Source: Fagopyrum homotropicum
Taxonomy: Eukaryota > Streptophyta > Magnoliopsida > Caryophyllales > Polygonaceae
DNA: 64,000 nucleotides
Assembly (NCBI GenBank): GCA_033239125.1
Contig: BSWB01000002.1
Coordinates: forward strand, 88,656,560-88,720,559
Direction of reading: 5' to 3'
Below, one piece after another: positions 21,073 to 32,466 of this stretch; the first letter of the stretch is position 1; each line of letters starts with the position of its first letter. Under the pieces are notes generated by a model. The model was given only the letters and a program-made list of their open reading frames with translations, ran no database searches and was not told the origin of the DNA. The position numbers and the translations under genes are program-made.

Positions 21073-21900
21073 ACTCGAGGGCGCCCAAGGACAAGATCGA
21101 GTTCCCCTTCAAAGTCAACAAGCTGCGTTCCAAGCAACGAGAAATTCGAATGTTACGCAGCCTTCTAGGCATGCCCATGGTTTAGGCAACATGGCTTCCC
21201 AACCTGGTTGGGGAAATCTTGCTTTTGAGGAGCATGTTTCTATCCCTTCTTTTACTATTATTAATGTTTCTATCCCTTCTTTTACTATTATTAATGAGAG
21301 CTCGGTTTGTTCCCCAACACTATACAAGGTAATTGAGGCAAAGGTTGGAGAACTTGTGGCAAGGATCTATGATTGCTGAGGAGACCTATAATGCCATGCA
21401 AATGACCCTGGTAAAGGCCAATGTGCGAAAAGATGAAGAATCGGCAATGGCTAGGTATCTTCGTATCCTTAATTCAAGTTTTGCTAACGAAATAGATCTT
21501 TTTCCCTATGGCTCTATGACAGAACTACTCCATCTCGCAATCTAAGTGGAAAGGAATATGAAAGAGAGAAATCAAGGAGGAAAGGCTTTCTTATGGTGTC
21601 TCCAGCTCTTGGAGGTACGAAGGGAACCACCAACAAGGAAGTTACAACAGGGAAGTGCCAAATAAGGAGAAAACAACCCCAGAACAAGGAGGCCAGCGTA
21701 AAGCACCTTATGCAGCCCCTCCTAAGCCCACAACTACTTTTCCTAAAGGATCACAAGGGAGTACTTCTAACCCTTCATCTAGAGCTAGGGATATAGTGTG
21801 TTTTAAGTGTCAAGGTAGAGGACACATGATGAAAGACTGTCCTAACAAGAAAACGTTGTTAATCAACCATGTAGGACAATAGGAGTCCAAATTTGAGCAT
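21073..21900 (+). pseudogene. A2 gag, second part (capsid remnant and zinc knuckle)
   Basis: Continues A2 gag after B1. Compared with A3, about half a kilobase of capsid coding is missing between 21297 and 21305 (joined at AATGAGAGCT), leaving the C-terminal half (EETYNAMQMTLVKANVR, LRILNSSFANEID). A 30-nt tandem duplication lies at 21235-21294. The zinc knuckle CFKCQGRGHMMKDC is intact (about 21798-21842). Stops and frameshifts precede it. A dead capsid relic. Confidence 0.75.
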
Positions 21901-22500
21901 GAGCATGATAATGATGATTTTGAGCCTAATATGCAGGATCATGATGATTTGGATGATGGTGGGATTGAATATGAGCAGGGGGATTGTTTACTAGCTAAAA
22001 GAGTGTTATTTGACCATCCTAGCTCATTTCTAGCTAATAACTACATGTTTTGTGATCTTGATTCTCAAAATGAACCTAATGAGCTTAAAACGCAGGAAAT
22101 GATCCTAATAACATGGTTTGTGATGAAAATCTTGAGTATGATAATTCCTTGATAGCTAGGAGAACTTTGAGTGCATAACCTGGCCCTTGTGAGGATAACC
22201 AAAGAGAGAACTTGTTTCATACTAGGTGTTTGGTTAAGGGAAAGGTGTGTAATGTTATCAATGATGGAGGTAGTTGTTGCAACATTGCTAGTACTGAATT
22301 GATCTCTAAGTTGCAAATTCCTACATTTTGTCACCCTAGACCATTTAAGCTGCATTGGATGAATGATTGTTGTGAATTGAAGGTTAATATCACTTTCACT
22401 CTAGGACACTATGAGGATAATGTTTTATGTGATGTTATGCCTATGCAAGCTTCTAAACTTGAGTTCCAAAGTCATCGAGGCACAAAGAACCTTCCATAGA
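21900..22500 (+). pseudogene. A2 protease region
   Basis: An acidic spacer (repeated Asp/His-rich residues) precedes NVINDGGSCCNIAST, the DGGS-type active site near 22258-22290. FCHPRPFKLHWMNDC and ITFTLGHYED follow. The segment that should continue to the LLGRPW motif is deleted: MPMQA is followed directly by sequence from the protease-RT linker (SKLEFQS) at about 22449, duplicating the linker that recurs at 22572. Confidence 0.7.
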
Positions 22501-22531
22501 CACGTCCCCTAGCCAACAGCCTAGTACTCTC

Positions 22532-23854
22532 TTGGTCACACCTACAACTCAGCCCCCTACGGCCTTGTTAGCTTCTAAACTTGAGTTCCAAAGTGAGTAC
22601 CTACCCTTAGATGCCATCTTGATGAGGTTGTGTAAGGAGCTAACCTTAATGAGTGAAGAAACAACGGCTATCTTACCCCCTACCATTACAGCCATCTTAG
22701 AGGAATTTAAGGATGTGTTTCCGGAAGAGATACCTCATGGCCTTCTACCTTTGAGAGGCATAGAGCATCAGATTGATCTTATTTCCGGAGCTACACTTCC
22801 TAGCAGACCAGCCTATTGGATGAACCCTAAGAAGAGTCAAAAGATCCAAACCCAAGTCCAAGACCTCCTAGATAAGGGATAAGTTAGAAAAAGCTATAGC
22901 CCTTGCGCCGTTCCTGTCCTATTAGTGTCTAAGAAGGACAATTTTTGGAGGATGTTTGTTGATTTTAGGGCTATCAACAACATAACCATTAAGTACCGCC
23001 ACCCTATTCCCCGCCTCGATGACATGCTTCATGAGCTCCATGGTGCCACTACATTCAGCAAGATAGACCTTCGGAGTGGCTACCATAAGATCCGAATGAA
23101 GGAGGAGGACGAGTGGAAGACAACTTTCAAGACTAAATTTGGGTTGTATGAATGACTTGTTATGCCACTTGGGTTAACCGATACTCCATCTACTTTTATG
23201 TGTTTAATGAACCATGTTTTAAGACAATTCATAGGGAGATTTGTTGTAGTGTATTTTGATGATATCTTAATATATCGCAGTTCCCTGGAGGAGCATGAAG
23301 AACATCTAAGGGAAGTTGTTTCTACCCTTAGGATTGAACACTTGTATGCCAACCTAAAGAAATGTAGCTTTTGCACTAATGAAGTTATATTTCTTGGTTT
23401 TGTAGTGACTGCACAAGGTCTACAAGTGGATGAGGAGAAGATTAGAGCTATTCGAGATTGGCCAACACCTACATCCATTAGCCATGTAAGGAGCTTCCAT
23501 GGGCTTGCAAGTTTCTATAGGCGCTTTGTGAGAGATTTCAGTACCATTGTTGCACCGTTGACGGAGACTTGCAAGAAACATGCACCATTTGTGTGGGAAG
23601 CAGCTCAAGAACGTGCTTTCAACAAGCTGAAGTTGGTTCTCACCGAGGCACCCTTAATAGCTCTCCCTGACTTCACTAGGCCTTTCAAAGTGGAGTGTGA
23701 TGCTTCGGGAATTGGCATAGGAGGTGTGCTTATGCAAGAAGGTAAGCCAATTGTCTTTTTCAATGAAAAGCTTAAAGGAGCATGTCTTAACTACTCTAAA
23801 TATGATAAAGAGTTGTATGCATTATTTAGAGTATTTAAGACATGGAAACACTAG
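22532..23854 (+). pseudogene. A2 reverse transcriptase and start of RNase H
   Basis: The linker and N-terminal RT region (EEFKDVFPEEIPHG, HQIDLISGA) are followed by INNITIKYRHPIPRLD, IDLRSGYHKIRM, MPLGLTDTPSTFM, the catalytic YFDD (about 23246-23257) and FLGFVV. RNase H starts VECDASGIGIGG. Stop codons fall at 22880 and 23153-23155 (TGG to TGA before LVMP). The rest of RNase H is deleted: TWKH is followed directly by RRHTLLTTLDS from the RNase H-integrase boundary, a loss of about 175 nt relative to A3 (30585-30764). Confidence 0.8.
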
Positions 23855-23856
23855 GA

Positions 23857-24583
23857 GGCATACATTGCTAACTACATTGGATTCTAGGGTGTTAGAATTT
23901 GATTACATTAAGGAGCTCTATGAATCTGATCTTGACTTTAGAGAAACATATAAGCTTTGTGTGCAAAAAGGTTCCTAAGATAAATTCTATTTATTTGAGG
24001 GATTTTTGTTTCGAGTAGATAAGGTGTGCATACCTAGGTGTTCCCTTCGTTTGTTGTTAGTGGAAGAAGCCCATAAAGGTGGTTTAATGGGTCATTTTGG
24101 GAGGGATAACACTTATGCTATGCTACACTCACATTTTTATCGGCCACATATGCTTAGGGATGTTGAAAATGTTCTTAAAAGGTTTTTAGAGTGCTTTATA
24201 GCTAAATCAAAAGTGAAGCCTCATGGATAGTATACACCTTTGCCAATCCCCACAGCCCCTTGGGAAGACACTAGCAAGTATTTCATATTGGGATTGCCTA
24301 GGACTAGAAGAGGAAGGTATTCGATATTTGTTGTTGTAGATCGATTTTCTAAGATGGCTCCCTTTATTGCTTGTCACAAAATTGATGATGCAGCCAATGT
24401 AGCTAATTTGTTCTTTCGGGAAGTAGTTAAGTTACATGGTATTCCAAGGACAATAGTGAGTGATATGGATGTTAAGTTCTTGAGTTACTTTTGGAAAACT
24501 CTTTGGGAAAAGCTAGGAACTAAGTTGTTATTTTCTACATCAAGCCACTCCCAAACTGGTGGGCACACGGAAGTAACTAATAG
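23857..24583 (+). pseudogene. A2 integrase, first part, split by A3
   Basis: Zinc-binding residues HKGGLMGH and CFIAK-like end (one Cys of the pair is weakened), then core motifs YFILGLP (the first Asp region altered: MDF to KYF), VSDMDVKF and HTEVTN. The frame stops twice (TAA at 23977, TAG at 24228). A3 enters after ACTAATAG at 24583; the reading resumes at 45880 with the duplicated AATAG. Confidence 0.8.
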
Positions 24584-25487
24584 TGATGAAGGATCATCTG
24601 AGCTAACTCCATCTTCACCACCTCAAGAGACTCTAACAAAAGCGCAAGCTAAACGTCAAGCTGAGATGGATGCTCTTTTCCTAAACATGGTCCATGAAGC
24701 TCAACCAAGTCCACCTTCATCAAGTCTAAGGACCATCTTGTGGATCAGCCACGAACACATCCCAGCCAAGATGATTAATGGAGTTTAAATTGTATTTCTA
24801 GTTGTTGGGCAGACCTTGGGACGCATTTCAAAGGACACACGGAGGCCTTGAAATCAGATACAAGGGGTTTCACGTGTGTGCATGTGCTTGGCTGGAACAT
24901 TCATTTAAGTATGTGGACGTGAGAGGCTGAATAGGAGAGTTTAATTAGGCCCAATTGTGTTTTATGTTTGTTGGGCTTTATTTAACTCTCTCTCAATGTA
25001 ATTATTTCAATTAGTTTCTTTTTTTACTATTTTACAAGAAAAGGCCTAGGATGTATATAAAGCCTTTTCTCTCTTCTTTGGTAGTTAGACAAGTTTTATA
25101 CAAGTTTTGCTGAGAGCTTTTCAGAGTTGAATCCAAGAGAATTCAATCATTCTTGTCTCGTGAGTTTGTGTGTGTGATTTGGCATTCTCGTTCTTGTGTA
25201 TGTCAATCTCCTTCGGGATTGGTGTTGCAAGTCGAAGAAGGCATCCTCTTCGTGCTCTCGATTCTCAGATCGATTGTGTGGAGTTTTAAGAAGCGGGGTC
25301 GAATCGTCACTGGTTTGGTTCTAGGATCTCGAATCTAAGGGTTCTATCATTGTTCCTTTCGGTTCTTCTTGTCCCTTTATGTTTTCTCGTTTTCATTGTT
25401 GTCCTCGTTTGTTAATTTTGTGTGTTCTTCATTCATCAGAACAGGTTGTTCGTCTAGATCCGTTCTTTGCGGCTAATCCCCGTATCA
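24584..25487 (+). repeat. A3 5' LTR (904 bp)
   Basis: TGATGAAGGATCATCTGAG to CCCCGTATCA, TATATAAAG box at 25054-25062. Its first 200 bases encode SSELTPSSPPQ and the TRAQAKRQ tail. Confidence 0.9.
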
Positions 25488-25489
25488 AT

Positions 25490-25501
25490 TGGTATCAGAG
25501 A
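25490..25501 (+). other. Primer binding site of A3
   Basis: TGGTATCAGAGA, one mismatch at the last base from the initiator tRNA-Met complement. Confidence 0.8.
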
Positions 25502-26755
25502 CAGTTGACGTCCAACCATCAAAAAGAGTCGGTAAATCAATCATAAAATCACAAAAAGAGTCTGTTTTGATCATTGCAATTGATCATTGTCTTTTGTTTG
25601 AGTCTATTTCCGTTTCGCTATTCTACTCTAAGCTTTGTTTGAGTCTAACGAGTTTGTACCTTGTTTGTGAGTTTTAGACACCGGAAACCACCATAGCACC
25701 ACACCAACCACCATCACACCAACATCAACCACCATTTTTCCCTCAGCCACATTAGCCACACTTGAACCAGTTGAACAAAAACCAAACGTTGCTGCTTCTT
25801 TTCTTACATCCAGTACACTCAGAATTGAAGTTGAAGTAGATTGTTTCCCTACATCCAATACACGCCAAAATTGGAGTTGATTCAGCGTGTTTCCAATAAA
25901 TCCGGCGAAGAGCTTGAAAAAGTTGTTTCCTCCTACATATCTGCCACGTTGAATCAGTTGCAACAATGTAGGAGCTGAGATATGATCTTATCCTGAAGAT
26001 TTGCAACAACTTGGTCCACGTTTATCTACAAACAAGAATTTATTTATTTTTCTTTCAATTTTTGTTTATTCTTCTTTTCTAATTTCCTGAATCATAAAGT
26101 TCAAAAAAAAAGAAAAGAAAAGGAATCAGATCTATTCATTTCATTCTAGTTTATTGTTTTTTTTTTCATTCTTTCTTATTCATAGTTTGTAATTAGCCTA
26201 GTGTTATTACATTTGTTTTAGTGTTATTCAGCAACAAAGAGGACTTCACGAAAGGACTTAAGTCAAGTATCTCGTCTCATTTGGAGGAAGAACCAAGCAA
26301 TCTTGTTGAACCTATCTAGCCACACCTAGCTACGGTCCATTTTCGGCCTTCAAACACCATAGCTCAGCCTTCCTTAACCTCATCCTACGGTGTCTAGGGT
26401 TCACTTCTTGGGTCTTACGAGTAAGTTCTTTCAAAGCTTATCTTGAGTTCTAAATCGTGAGTCATCTAGTTGCATATAACATTCGTGTAATTTATCCCTT
26501 CCGTTTGAGTCTTTTCTTCTATTTTTGTTGAGTCAAACACGTTGAAGTGACTGAAATCGAATCTTGTTTCTAACTAAAGGCTTTAGTTTGACTAGGCATC
26601 GAACTCACGTGAGGTATTTGATTAATACGAGTCATCAACAAACTTGTATCGCACCACTAGAGAGTAAGAGAACCTTATTTTCTGAGTGATACACTTGCGA
26701 GGTGTTTTTGTTTAAACTAAGCTAACGTGTTTGCGGTTGTTGAGTGTTTTGCATC
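25502..26755 (+). other. A3 untranslated leader
   Basis: Colinear with the other family-A leaders; GTAAGTTCTTTCAAAG at about 26421, A-rich tract at about 26104-26125. No conserved coding frame. Confidence 0.55.
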
Positions 26756-28434
26756 ATGTAAGGGACTTCCGCAGGTTCTAAGAGCCCTGAGCCTATCACA
26801 CCGGAGTTGTTCAGTCTCATCAAGAGCTTGAAAGATAGCATTGAGGGGCTAACTACAAGGATATCTACCTTGGAGACCTCTAGGGTGACCCCGGATTCTC
26901 GACCACCAGGAGGTAACTTGGAGATAGGAGACAACTCGAGGGCGCAAAACCAAGGACAAGATCGAGTTCCCCTTCAAAGTCAGCAAGCTGTGTTCCAAGC
27001 AACAAGGAATTCGAATGTTCTGCAACCTTCTAGGCATGCCCATGGTTTAGGCAATATTGCTTCCCAACCTGGTTGGAGAAACCTTGCTTTTGAGGAGCAT
27101 ATTTCTATCCCTTCTTCTCTAATTATTAATGATAATATGCCTAACTATCCTCACCAATTTTAGAATCCAGTTTATGATAATATGCCTAACTATCCTCACC
27201 AATTTCAGAATCTAGTTTATGACCAGGAAGAGGAGGACGATGGAGAGAATGAGGAATGGAGACCAGAATGGATGCCTAATGGACGGAGGAGGCGAGATCA
27301 GCCAAAGAGGCACCAAGAAGGGCGGCGTAATGATGAATGGAGACGTGAGCCCTATGGAGTCCAGCAAAGGAGAGACCGAGAACCGGAACATGACGGTCTT
27401 GGCAAAGTGAAGGTGAAAGTCCCTAGTTTCGAGGGCAAATGTGATCCTGATGTGTATATGGCATGGGAGGAAAAGATAGAGCAAATATGGTCCTACCATA
27501 ACTTTCCCGAACACAAAAAGGTACACTACGCAACCCTTGAATTTATTGACTATGCTATGATATGGTGGGATGATTTAGTGAAGGAAAGGAGAAGAACTTT
27601 GGATGCACCTGTAGTTACTTGGGAGCATAAGAAGGCATTGATGAGAGCTTGGTTTGTTCCCCAACACTATACAAGGGAATTGAGGCAACGACTGGAGAAC
27701 CTGAGACAAGGATCAATGATTGCTGAGGAGACCTATAATGCCATAATAATGGCCATGGTAAAGGCCAATGTGCGAGAAGATGAAGAATCAACAATGGCTA
27801 GGTATCTTCGTATCCTTAATTCAAGTTTTGCTAACGAAGTAGATCTTTTTTCCTATGGCTCTATGACAGAACTGCTCCATCTCACAATCAAAGTGGAAAG
27901 GAAGATGAAAGCGAGAAATGAAGGAGGAAAGGCTTCTTATGTGTCTCCAGCTCTTGGAAGAACCAAAGGAACCGCCAACAAGGAAGTTACAATAGGGAAG
28001 TGCCAAATAAGGAGAAAACAGCCCCAGAACAAGGAGGACAGTGTAAAGCACCTTCCGCAGCCCCTCCTAATCTCAAGGCTAATTTTCCTAAAGGAACACA
28101 AGGGAGTACTTCTAACCCTTCATCTAGAGTTAGGGATATAGTGTGTTTTAAGTGTCAAGGTAGAGGACACATGATGAAAGACTGTCCTAACAAGAAAACG
28201 TGGTTAATCAACCATTTAGGACAATATGAGTCCAAATCTGAGCATGAGCATGATAATGATGATTTTGAGCCTAATATGCATGATCATGATGATTTGGATG
28301 ATGATGGGATTGAATATGAGCAGAGGGATTGTTTACTAGCTAAAAGAGTGTTATTTGACCATCCTAATTCATTTCTAGCTAATAACTACATGCTTTGTGA
28401 TCTTGATTCTCATGATGAACCTAATGGGCTATAA
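26756..28434 (+). pseudogene. A3 Gag (N-terminal region, capsid, zinc knuckle)
   Basis: Expected ATG at 26756-26758 is followed directly by TAA, as in A2. Beyond it the frame encodes the SLIKSLKDSIEGLTTRISTLE helix and a Pro/Asn linker to a stop in a 51-nt tandem duplication (about 27130-27213), whose second copy restores the frame (NMPNYPHQFQNLVYD). The capsid domain is complete (CDPDVYMAWEEKIEQIW, YAMIWWDDLVKE, FVPQHYTRELRQRLENLRQG). A frameshift near 28000 moves to the frame with CFKCQGRGHMMKDC and an acidic tail. It would be the particle protein of family A; it is inactivated here. Confidence 0.82.
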
Positions 28435-28458
28435 AATACAGGAAATGATCCTAATAAC

Positions 28459-30640
28459 ATGGTTTGTGATGAAAATCGTGAGCATGATAATTCCTTTATA
28501 GCTAGGAGAACTTTGAGTGCACAACCTGGCCCTTCTGAGGATAACCAAAGAGAGAACTTGTTTCATACTAGGTGTTTAGTTAAGGGAAAGGTGTGTAATC
28601 TTATCATTGATGGAGGTAGTTGTTGCAACATTGCTAGTACTGAATTGATCTCTAAGTTGAAAATTCCTACATTTTGTCACCCTAGACCATATAAGCTGCA
28701 TTGGATGAATGATTGTGGTGAATTGAAAGTTAATAGGCAAGATAAGATCACTTTCACTCTAAGACACTATGAGGATACTGTTTTATGTGATGTTGTGCCT
28801 ATGCAAGCTTGGCTTGTGTTATTAGGCCGTCCTTGGAAATATGATAGGAGAGTTATGCATGATGGTTTTACTAATAGGTATTCATTTACTTTTAATGAAA
28901 AACCCGTTACTCTAAAATCTGACTCCCTTGCAGATTGCGGAGGCATTTGAGAAGAATAAGGCGAGTGAACAAGACCAAGGACAAGCTAAGAAGGGGAGCA
29001 AGTCATCGAGGCACCAAGAACCTGCCATAGACACGTCCTCTTGCCAACAACCTAGTGCTCTCTTGGTCACGCCCACAACTCAGCCTCCTACGGCCTTGTT
29101 AGCTTCTAAACTTGAGTTTCAAAGTGAGTGTTTACCCTTAGATGCCATCTTGATGAGGTTGTGTAAGGAGCTAATCTTAGTGAGTGAAGAAACAAAGGCT
29201 ATTTTACCCCCTACCATTACAGCCATCCTAGAGGAGTTTAAGGATGTGTTTCCGGAAGAGATACCTCATGGCTTTCCACCTTTGAGAAGCATAGAGCATC
29301 AGATTGACCTTATCCCCGGAGCTACCCTTCCTAATAGACCAACCTATAGGATGAACCCTAAGGAGAGTCAAGAGATCCAAACCCAACTCCAAGACCTCCT
29401 AGATGAAGGATATGTTAGAGAAATTCTTAGCCCTTGCGCTGTTCCTGTCCTATTAGTGCCTAAGAAGGACAACACTTGGAGAATGTGTGTTCATTGTAGG
29501 GCTATCAACAACATAATTATTAAGTACCATCACCCTATTCCCCGCCTCGATGACATTCTTGATGAGCTCCATGGCGCCACTACATTCAGCAAGATAGACC
29601 TTCGGAGTGACTACCATAAGATCCGAATGAAGGAGGAGAACGAGTGGAAGACAACCTTCAAGACTAAATTTGGGTTGTATGAATGGCTTGTTATGCCATT
29701 TGGGTTAACCAATGCTCCATCTACTTTTATGCGTTTAATGAACCATGTGTTAAGACAATTCATAGGGAGATTTATTGTAGTGTATTTTGATGATATCTTA
29801 ATCTATAGCAGGTCCCTAGAGGAGCATGAAGAACATCTAAGGGAAGTTGTCTCTACCCTTAGGGCTGAACACTTGTATGCCAACCTGAAGAAATGTAGCT
29901 TTTTTACTAATGAAGTTATATTTCTTGGTTTTGTTGTGACTACACAAGGTCTACAAGTGGATAAGGAGAACATTAGAGCTATTCGAGATTGGCCAACACC
30001 TACATCCATTAGCCATGTAAGGAGCTTCCATGGGCTTACAAGTTTCTATAGGCGCTTTGTGAGAGACTTCAGTACCATTGATGCACCCTTGACGGAGATT
30101 CACAAGAAACATGCACCAATGAAGTTATATTTCTTGGTTTTGTAGTGACTGCACAAGGTCTACAAGTGGATAAGAAGAACATTAGAGCTATTCGAGATTG
30201 GCCAACACCTACATCCATTAGCCATGTAAGGAGCTTCCATGGGCTTCCAAGTTTCTATAGGTGCTTTGTGAGAGACTTCAGTACCATTGTTGCACCCTTG
30301 ACGGAGATTTGCAAGAAACATGCACCATTTGTGTGGAAAGCATCTCAAGAACGTGCTTTTAACAAGCTGAAGTTGGTTCTCACCGAGGCACCCTTACTAG
30401 CTCTCCTGACTTCACTAGGCCTTTCGAAGTGGAGTGTGATGCATCGGGAATTGGCATAGGAGGTGTGCTTATGTAAGAAGGTAAGCATATTGTCTTTTTC
30501 AATGAAAATCTTAAAGGAGCATGTCTTAACTACTCTACGTATGATAAAAAGTTTTATGCATTATTTAGAGTACTTAAGACATGGCAACACTACTTGTGGC
30601 TTAGAGAGTTTATTTTGCATACTGATCATGAATCTTTGAA
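28459..30640 (+). pseudogene. A3 protease, reverse transcriptase and RNase H
   Basis: Protease with LIIDGGSCCNIAST (DGGS near 28608-28619) and VLLGRPWKYDRR. A short frameshift at 28928-28950 leads into RT: CVHCRAINN (the usual IDCRAINN altered), IDLRSDYHKIRM, MPFGLTNAPSTFM, YFDD (about 29787-29798), FLGFVV. A 209-nt direct duplication (29909-30117 repeated at 30118-30326) breaks the frame after the palm. RNase H follows with SKWSVMHRELA and ENLKGACLNYS pieces in shifted frames and HTDHESLKHF at about 30618. A TAA at 30475 and further shifts make it non-functional. Confidence 0.82.
29909..30326 (+). repeat. 209-nt direct duplication in A3 RT
   Basis: The stretch from AATGAAGTTATATTTCTTGG through AAGAAACATGCACCA occurs twice in tandem with few differences. 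Neither A2 nor the B or C copies have it. Confidence 0.88.
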
Positions 30641-31409
30641 ACATTTTCGGAGTCAAGATAAACTAGATAGGAGGCATGGTAGATGGATGGAATTTATTGA
30701 GACTTTTCCCTATGTTATCAAGTATAAAATAGGAAAAGACAATGTAGTTGCGGATGTTCTTTTTAGGAGGCATACATTGCTAACTACATTGGATGCTAGG
30801 GTGTTAGGATTTGCTTACATTAAAGAGCTCTATGAATCTGATCTTGACTTTGGAGAAATATATAAGCTTTGTGTGCAAAAAGGTTCCTTAGATAAATTCT
30901 ATTTGTTTGAGGGATTTCTATTTCGAGTGGATAAGGTGTGCATACCTAGGTGTTCCCTTCGTTTGTTGTTAGTGGAAGAAGCCCATAAAGGAGATCTAAT
31001 GGGTCATTTTAGGAGGGATAAGACTTATGCTATGCTGCACTCACATTTTTATTGGCCTCATATGCTTAGGGATGTTGAAAATGTGCTTAAAAGGTGTTTA
31101 GAGTGCCTTAGAGCTAAATCGAAAGTGAAGTCTCATGGATTGTATACACCTTTGCAATCCCCACAGCCCCTTGGGAAGACATTAACATGGATTTCATAGT
31201 GGGATTGCCTAGGACTAGAAGGGGTAGGGATTCGATATTTGTGGTTGTAGATCGATTCTCTAAGATGGCTCACTTTATTGCTTGTCACAAAACTGATGAT
31301 GCAGCCAATGTAGCTAATTGTTCTTTCAGAAAGTAGTTAGGTTACATGGTATTCCAAGGACAATAGTGAGTGATAGGGATGTTAAGTTCTTGAGTTACTT
31401 TTGGAAAAC
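30641..31409 (+). pseudogene. A3 integrase, first part, split by B2
   Basis: After KDKLDRRHGRWMEF-type RNase H connection come the zinc-binding HKGDLMGH and CLECLRAK, then in a shifted frame MDFIVGLP, FVVVDRFSKMAHF and VSDRDVKF. A one-base loss near 31320 shifts the frame. B2 inserted after TTTTGGAAAAC at 31409; the reading resumes at 38755. Confidence 0.8.
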
Positions 31410-32466
31410 TGATACGGTATTAGTCCGTGAATGAGTCGATCTAGGTACAATGATCCCGAATCCGGCTGAACGAGGCGAATCTAGATGCGGAATGAAATGT
31501 CGATGGTAAATGGACGCAGGAAGGTGTAGAGAAGAACCAAAGAGAGTCAACAAAAGGAACCAAGGCTGAAGAGCCAAAACCACACTTCGTGAATGCCCTA
31601 GACCCGTCTCCAATACAACTTTACACTAGCTCCGGCTGGACTAGCACAAAGAGGGACTCGTGAAGGCTCGAAGCACCAATCCGAAGGCGGTTGACACGAA
31701 CAAGCTCAGCCAAGCAAAAACAGTAATGTCAACCAAAAACTATCTTGTTCTTTGATTGATTTTGTGAATGATTACAAATGTAATTCTAAGCAATGAAATT
31801 AACGTACCTAATCAGCAGCTAAAGAGGCTATATATAGACTCTTTTATCTAGACAAAAATAAAGAAAAGAAAACTAAAACATTAGTGGGAAGGTGGTAATA
31901 AGAGAGCTTCCTCTAATGTAGCTAACAACTTAACAAACAACTAATTCAGCATGGAAATAGGCTGACTTATTCAAAACAGATCCTTGGAGTGAGTTGGACG
32001 TTTTTAAGAGCCAAATGGACTATCCGAATGGGCTGAATTGGACGTGAGCAGCAGCCTACCCTCTTGGGCTGCCTTGGACGTGAGCAGCTGCCTCCCCTCT
32101 TGGGCTACCTTGGACGTGAGAAACAGCCTCCCCTCTTGGGCTGCTTTGGACGTGAGCAACAGCCTATCCTCTTTGGCTGCATGGGAAGTGAATAACGTCT
32201 GCATGGTCTCCTCAAGCTGTCTGGGAAGTGAGCACGTCGGCATGGTCTTCTCGAGCTGCCTGGGAAATGAGCACGTCGGCATGGTCTCCTCCCTTGGTTC
32301 GCTTGCTCCTACATTCACCAAAAGATTAACACATGATGTATGGCAATTAAATGGTTCACGCATTGTGCCAAGCAATAGCACTTCCCTTGACATAACTTCT
32401 TGGATCTCCTTAGCTCTTGCTCTAGTAATGGGACCTTGATATCTTCCATGTGATGGTCCTACATCA
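31410..32466 (-). repeat. B2 3' LTR (1057 bp)
   Basis: Same termini as B1. Carries four 36-nt repeat units (about 32040-32185) and the 39-nt units (about 32200-32290). Confidence 0.92.

Noticed and set aside
32038..32439. Plus-strand open frames of about 130 codons over the family-B LTR repeats (also near 20644 and 38326)
   Set aside because: They are the antisense shadow of the 36-nt and 39-nt repeat tail. A repeat that is a multiple of three stays open in several frames; the minus-strand frame is continuous with integrase.
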